Assembly (NCBI GenBank): GCA_002437905.1
Contig: DJRT01000004.1
Location: 19,627 to 83,626 of the forward strand
DNA: 64,000 bases
Direction of reading: 5' to 3'
Source: Ruminococcaceae bacterium UBA6353
GTDB lineage: Bacteria > Bacillota > Clostridia > Oscillospirales > Acutalibacteraceae
This document shows, piece by piece, positions 61,711 to 64,000 of this stretch (positions are counted from its first letter, which is position 1; every line of letters starts with the position of its first letter). The translations under genes were made by a program, and so were the position numbers. Under the pieces are notes generated by a model. It worked only from the letters and a program-made list of their open reading frames with translations, was not told the DNA's origin and searched no databases.

Positions 61711-61906
61711 CAGCCCTTTGCAGTACAAAAACCCGGATACAAGCGCAGGCGAACCGCTAATCACAGCGTGATTTTTTGTTCGCCGGAGCGTTATCCGGCG
61801 GATTTTTTCAAAATCCGCTTTTGTCCTTCGTTTCGGAAATCAGGACGGCGACTCGCCGCCCCTCTCAAAGCGTACGCCTTAAGATGCACACTACTGCAAA
61901 GGGCTG
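61711..61906 (-). ncRNA. retron msr-msd non-coding RNA
   Basis: Bounded by a perfect 15-bp inverted repeat, CAGCCCTTTGCAGTA on the minus strand at 61906-61892 (a1) and its complement at 61725-61711 (a2), the retron hallmark. Inside, from the 5' side: a hairpin GTCCT/AGGAC (61846-61823) in the msr part; a 9-bp perfect hairpin GCGGATTTT/AAAATCCGC (61818-61798); a 7-bp CGCCGGA/TCCGGCG hairpin (61800-61781); and a long hairpin GGCGAAC/GTTCGCC (61784-61748) enclosing AATCAC/GTGATT (61773-61759). The last two compete. The branching guanosine and the msd boundaries are not assigned. Confidence 0.85.
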
Positions 61907-61919
61907 ACCCTCAACCGGA

Positions 61920-61948
61920 AGTATACAGGAGGCTTTGTGAAAAGTCAA
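61920..61948 (-). promoter_or_regulatory. retron promoter
   Basis: On the minus strand: -35 TTGACT (61948-61943), 17-bp spacer, -10 TATACT (61925-61920). The predicted start falls 5-7 bases before a1, as expected for a retron transcript. Between 61949 and the next gene stop at 62106 I see nothing else recognisable. Confidence 0.8.
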
Positions 61949-62105
61949 TACCGGTGCCGTGAGCAATGTACGCCCCCACCGTGATGTTCACATCCAGCTT
62001 GTCCAATCAGCACAGTTCATCTTGGGCTCTTCATTCGTCTTTTTGAGCTGGCTCCTCGCATAGCTATCTCAGAAATTCACTGAACTTACTACCGCAGCAA
62101 GTCTC

Positions 62106-62666
62106 TCACGCTTCAAAAAAACCATTTATTTTCTCCACTAAGGGGCCTTCCCAGTAGTTATAATCCGAATAGTTTTCCGGGAACAACTCAGCTATATCCG
62201 GTTTGGACAAATTACCCCTATGCCTTATCACATAATCTATCGCATAGGCATATTCACTGACAAAAGCCTGTTCGCTCATACAGGCTATCATCGGGCATAC
62301 TAAATCCGCTATCTGCCAAACCATTTTATGAATCCATTCTGCTTCGGTCTCCGAAACTCTATATTTCTGTATTCTATCGTAAATTTCCTGAGGAGTTTCC
62401 GCATAACTCTCAAAAATGCCTTTTTTGTATTTCTTCTCGGACAGTTTTTTGTACTTTCCATCACTGCCTTTATAAACCAAACACGATATTCTTTCCAGAT
62501 AATTGGCTGTCAGGAGCACCTGCATCACATAATCGTTGCTGTCAATATCATAAGCAAAGCATTTCAGCAACGAAAAAAATGCCGAAGTACCGCTTTTTGA
62601 CAATTCATCTTTGAGCGCCTTATATGCTGTTGGTACCTGCCCATAATGCAGGTCTGTATAGTTCAT
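62106..62666 (-). CDS. hypothetical protein upstream of the retron
   Basis: A 186-residue soluble, acidic protein with alternating helical stretches, rich in Tyr and Glu (YDIDSNDYVMQVLLTANYLERIS, then WIHKMVWQIADLVCPMIACMSEQ, split here by about 60 residues). I recognise no family and no catalytic motif. AT-rich composition unlike the chromosome to the left. It is transcribed toward the retron and could be an accessory gene, but no shared transcript is evident because the retron has its own promoter. Start ATG 62666. Confidence 0.55.
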   Translation of the reverse strand: MNYTDLHYGQVPTAYKALKDELSKSGTSAFFSLLKCFAYDIDSNDYVMQVLLTANYLERISCLVYKGSDGKYKKLSEKKYKKGIFESYAETPQEIYDRIQKYRVSETEAEWIHKMVWQIADLVCPMIACMSEQAFVSEYAYAIDYVIRHRGNLSKPDIAELFPENYSDYNYWEGPLVEKINGFFEA

Positions 62667-62724
62667 GTGTGCTTCTGCATCTCCCTCATCGGCGATCCTG
62701 ACCTCGTGTTCGTGTCATTTCGTC

Positions 62725-63261
62725 CTAGGCTCCTGCCTTGAAGCGCTCGTTATTGGTAACCATTTCATCAAAAGCCACCGGTTCAAAGCCATTAATATCA
62801 GCCCCTGCGTTTAGTAAGCGCGGATTCTCTCTAATGACGGGCCAGTACAACGCACCTGTATTGTTATGGATGTGCCCGTGAACCATATAGCTTTTCTGTT
62901 CATGTTTCCAGCTCATCAAAGGGTAATGGCATAGCACAAGGGGATGTTTCCCGTCCGAAGTTTCTATGAAATTATCGATTGAAAGAAAAAATTTCGAAGC
63001 TTCCACCCGCTTTATCCAGTCACCGTCGTGATTTCCAATGATGAGTCTCTTTTTACCCTTAAGCTGCTTTAGAATTTTTTCAGGCTCCTTATGTTTATAG
63101 AACAAATCTCCGATAATATATACGGTGTCATTGCCAGTTACCTTTTCATTCCATTTATCAACCATAAAGCTGTCCATTTCTTCGACGCTTTCAAAAGGAC
63201 GATGGCATAGATCTATAATGGCGCTGTGTCCAAAATGCGTATCTGCTATAAAGAAAATCAT
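62725..63261 (-). CDS. calcineurin-like metallophosphoesterase
   Basis: A 178-residue phosphoesterase. Metal motifs are in order: FIADTHFGH (residues 4-12), GDLFYK (about 51-56), IGNHDGDW (about 75-82), LCHYPL (about 109-114) and VHGHIHNN (about 127-134). All ligands are intact. Short members of this family hydrolyse cyclic nucleotides, nucleotide phosphodiesters or protein phosphates. It overlaps the upstream cREC-domain gene by four bases (ATGA), so the two act together. AT-rich. Confidence 0.88.
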   Translation of the reverse strand: MIFFIADTHFGHSAIIDLCHRPFESVEEMDSFMVDKWNEKVTGNDTVYIIGDLFYKHKEPEKILKQLKGKKRLIIGNHDGDWIKRVEASKFFLSIDNFIETSDGKHPLVLCHYPLMSWKHEQKSYMVHGHIHNNTGALYWPVIRENPRLLNAGADINGFEPVAFDEMVTNNERFKAGA

Positions 63262-63926
63262 GATTTATCCTCCGGCTTGTTCTGCCTTTTCCAGTATCTC
63301 TCGATTTCTCTCTGCATATTTTCGCGTCCGACAGGGTTCATAGTATGCAGCGCGATAGGATAATAGGTTCTTCTTTCGGCAAGCCAGTCGATCAGTTTGA
63401 TTCCATCTCCGCCATCGGAAGCATACTCGCCCAAGTCATGATCACAGCTGATCTCATCAATAATGGCATACTCCTTTTCGCACTTGATTATCTTTTTCAT
63501 TGTTTCATTGACGCTATGACAGTGGCAGTACCCTTCCGGCGCGTCTCTAATATCATCAAGCCATATTTTTATATGATCAGGTTTTTCTAAGCCTCCTAAG
63601 ATCATACCGGTTTTCGTATACTCCTGAGGCATACTATTCTCTGCATATCCAGCAGTAATTATCTGATGATAAGCGCGGGCAAACAGTGCCGGATCTATTT
63701 CATCCTTCAAAAAATTACTGAGTGCAATCAGCGTTCGTTTGGGGCCAGTCAGCTTCTCATTATAGAATTCGAGATTCATATAATTCGACATGACCTCTCC
63801 ATAAACGCCGCCATCCTCATTCAGAAAGAAGCCTCCGGCGCACATATCGGTGGTATCGCCGTTTTTCCTGAGATTATCTTTCACTTTATCACTTTTGATG
63901 TCGTCAAGGCACACTCCGGTTGTCAC
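63258..63926 (-). CDS. protein with C-terminal cyclic-phosphate processing receiver (cREC) domain; 5' end uncertain
   Basis: At least 222 residues from a GTG at 63926; the same frame stays open up to 63986 (about 20 further residues that look coding), with no ATG, so the true start or an upstream part may be missing at the window edge. The C-terminal about 105 residues match the cREC pattern: IKIWLDDIRDAPEGY, then ISCDHDLGEYASDGGDGIKLIDWL, then HTMNPVGRENMQREIE. cREC domains are a receiver-like fold predicted to process cyclic phosphates of RNA or nucleotides. The N-terminal half is unrecognised. Coupled to the phosphoesterase gene by ATGA. Confidence 0.65.
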   Translation of the reverse strand: MTTGVCLDDIKSDKVKDNLRKNGDTTDMCAGGFFLNEDGGVYGEVMSNYMNLEFYNEKLTGPKRTLIALSNFLKDEIDPALFARAYHQIITAGYAENSMPQEYTKTGMILGGLEKPDHIKIWLDDIRDAPEGYCHCHSVNETMKKIIKCEKEYAIIDEISCDHDLGEYASDGGDGIKLIDWLAERRTYYPIALHTMNPVGRENMQREIERYWKRQNKPEDKS

Positions 63927-64000
63927 AAATGGGCCAGCGCAAAGGCCTTCCGGCTTATTAGGATCCCATACAATATCGCCCTTGTATTATAGAGTAGTAG

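Noticed and set aside
61686..61742. Upstream ATG (61742) as start of the retron reverse transcriptase
   Set aside because: It lies within the msd part of the ncRNA between a1 and a2; the residues it adds have no retron RT similarity.
1..64000. CRISPR arrays, tRNA or rRNA genes, insertion sequences, prophage genes
   Set aside because: No regularly spaced repeats, tRNA-like cloverleaf, transposase or phage structural gene was seen. I had no means to run dedicated scanners, so short or degenerate cases could be missed.

Overview
The window is GC-rich chromosome of an anaerobic, gut-type clostridium. The Oscillospiraceae/Ruminococcaceae (Faecalibacterium, Gemmiger or Subdoligranulum relatives) is the likeliest home; the genus is not fixed. 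Supporting signs are the oxygen-independent coproporphyrinogen oxidase HemZ, a Re-type citrate synthase in place of the usual Si-type, oleate hydratase, a cysteine-type T-box, sigma-A promoters with strong Shine-Dalgarno (SD) sites, the TSCPD protein, and YaaL/BofA/DUF1385-PrmC neighbourhoods. Most of the 64 kb is ordinary core genome, packed tightly in both directions and separated by long perfect terminator hairpins.

Layout. 1-7.3 kb (+): end of an unknown protein, a membrane diguanylate cyclase, ftsH with a DUF308 membrane protein, then a TetR regulator with oleate hydratase. 7.4-15.3 kb (-): P-loop kinase, zinc-ribbon protein, and a compact operon recJ-rel-dtd-MBL hydrolase-hemZ. 15.6-23.6 kb (+): PHP phosphoesterase, TSCPD protein, rsmF-like methyltransferase, the lower glycolysis operon pgk-tpiA-gpmI, and an O-antigen ligase-like protein. 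23.7-25.6 kb (-): XRE regulator, bofA, yaaL, secG. 26-27.6 kb (+): SGNH hydrolase and DegV protein. 27.7-40.9 kb (-): mntP, T-box-cysE-cysS, pgsA-rimO-recX, recA with an SOS box, and an operon lipoprotein-response regulator-histidine kinase-DUF1385-prmC. 41-43.2 kb (+): an AT-richer FAD oxidoreductase and a DUF2975/XRE pair. 43.3-48.3 kb (-): lipase-like hydrolase, glpK, a second diguanylate cyclase, a CE2-like esterase. 48.4-53.6 kb (+): Re-citrate synthase, GntR regulator, aconitase and isocitrate dehydrogenase, together the oxidative half-TCA route to 2-oxoglutarate. 53.6-59.5 kb: small membrane and ribbon-helix-helix genes, a DMT transporter, an amidohydrolase, and the cysK-iscS-iscU-rrf2 operon under a multi-site operator.

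From about 59.6 kb to the end the composition becomes AT-richer and patchy and the genes look accessory: DUF4177, an XRE membrane regulator, a retron cassette, an unknown protein, a calcineurin-like phosphoesterase and a cREC (cyclic-phosphate processing receiver) protein. The retron is the main discovery. Its reverse transcriptase carries retron-type motifs. Directly upstream lies a ~196-nt non-coding RNA bounded by a perfect 15-bp inverted repeat (a1/a2), with strong internal hairpins and its own promoter just before a1.

Three regulatory circuits can be read directly. A 24-bp perfect palindrome of GntR type overlaps the promoter of the half-TCA operon that encodes a GntR protein. Repeated TTACCTAY-N7-ATAGGYAA sites cover the consensus promoter of the cysK-isc operon that ends in its own Rrf2 regulator. 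A T-box controls cysE-cysS. Sulfur and cysteine metabolism (cysE, cysS, cysK, iscS, iscU) is a recurrent theme.
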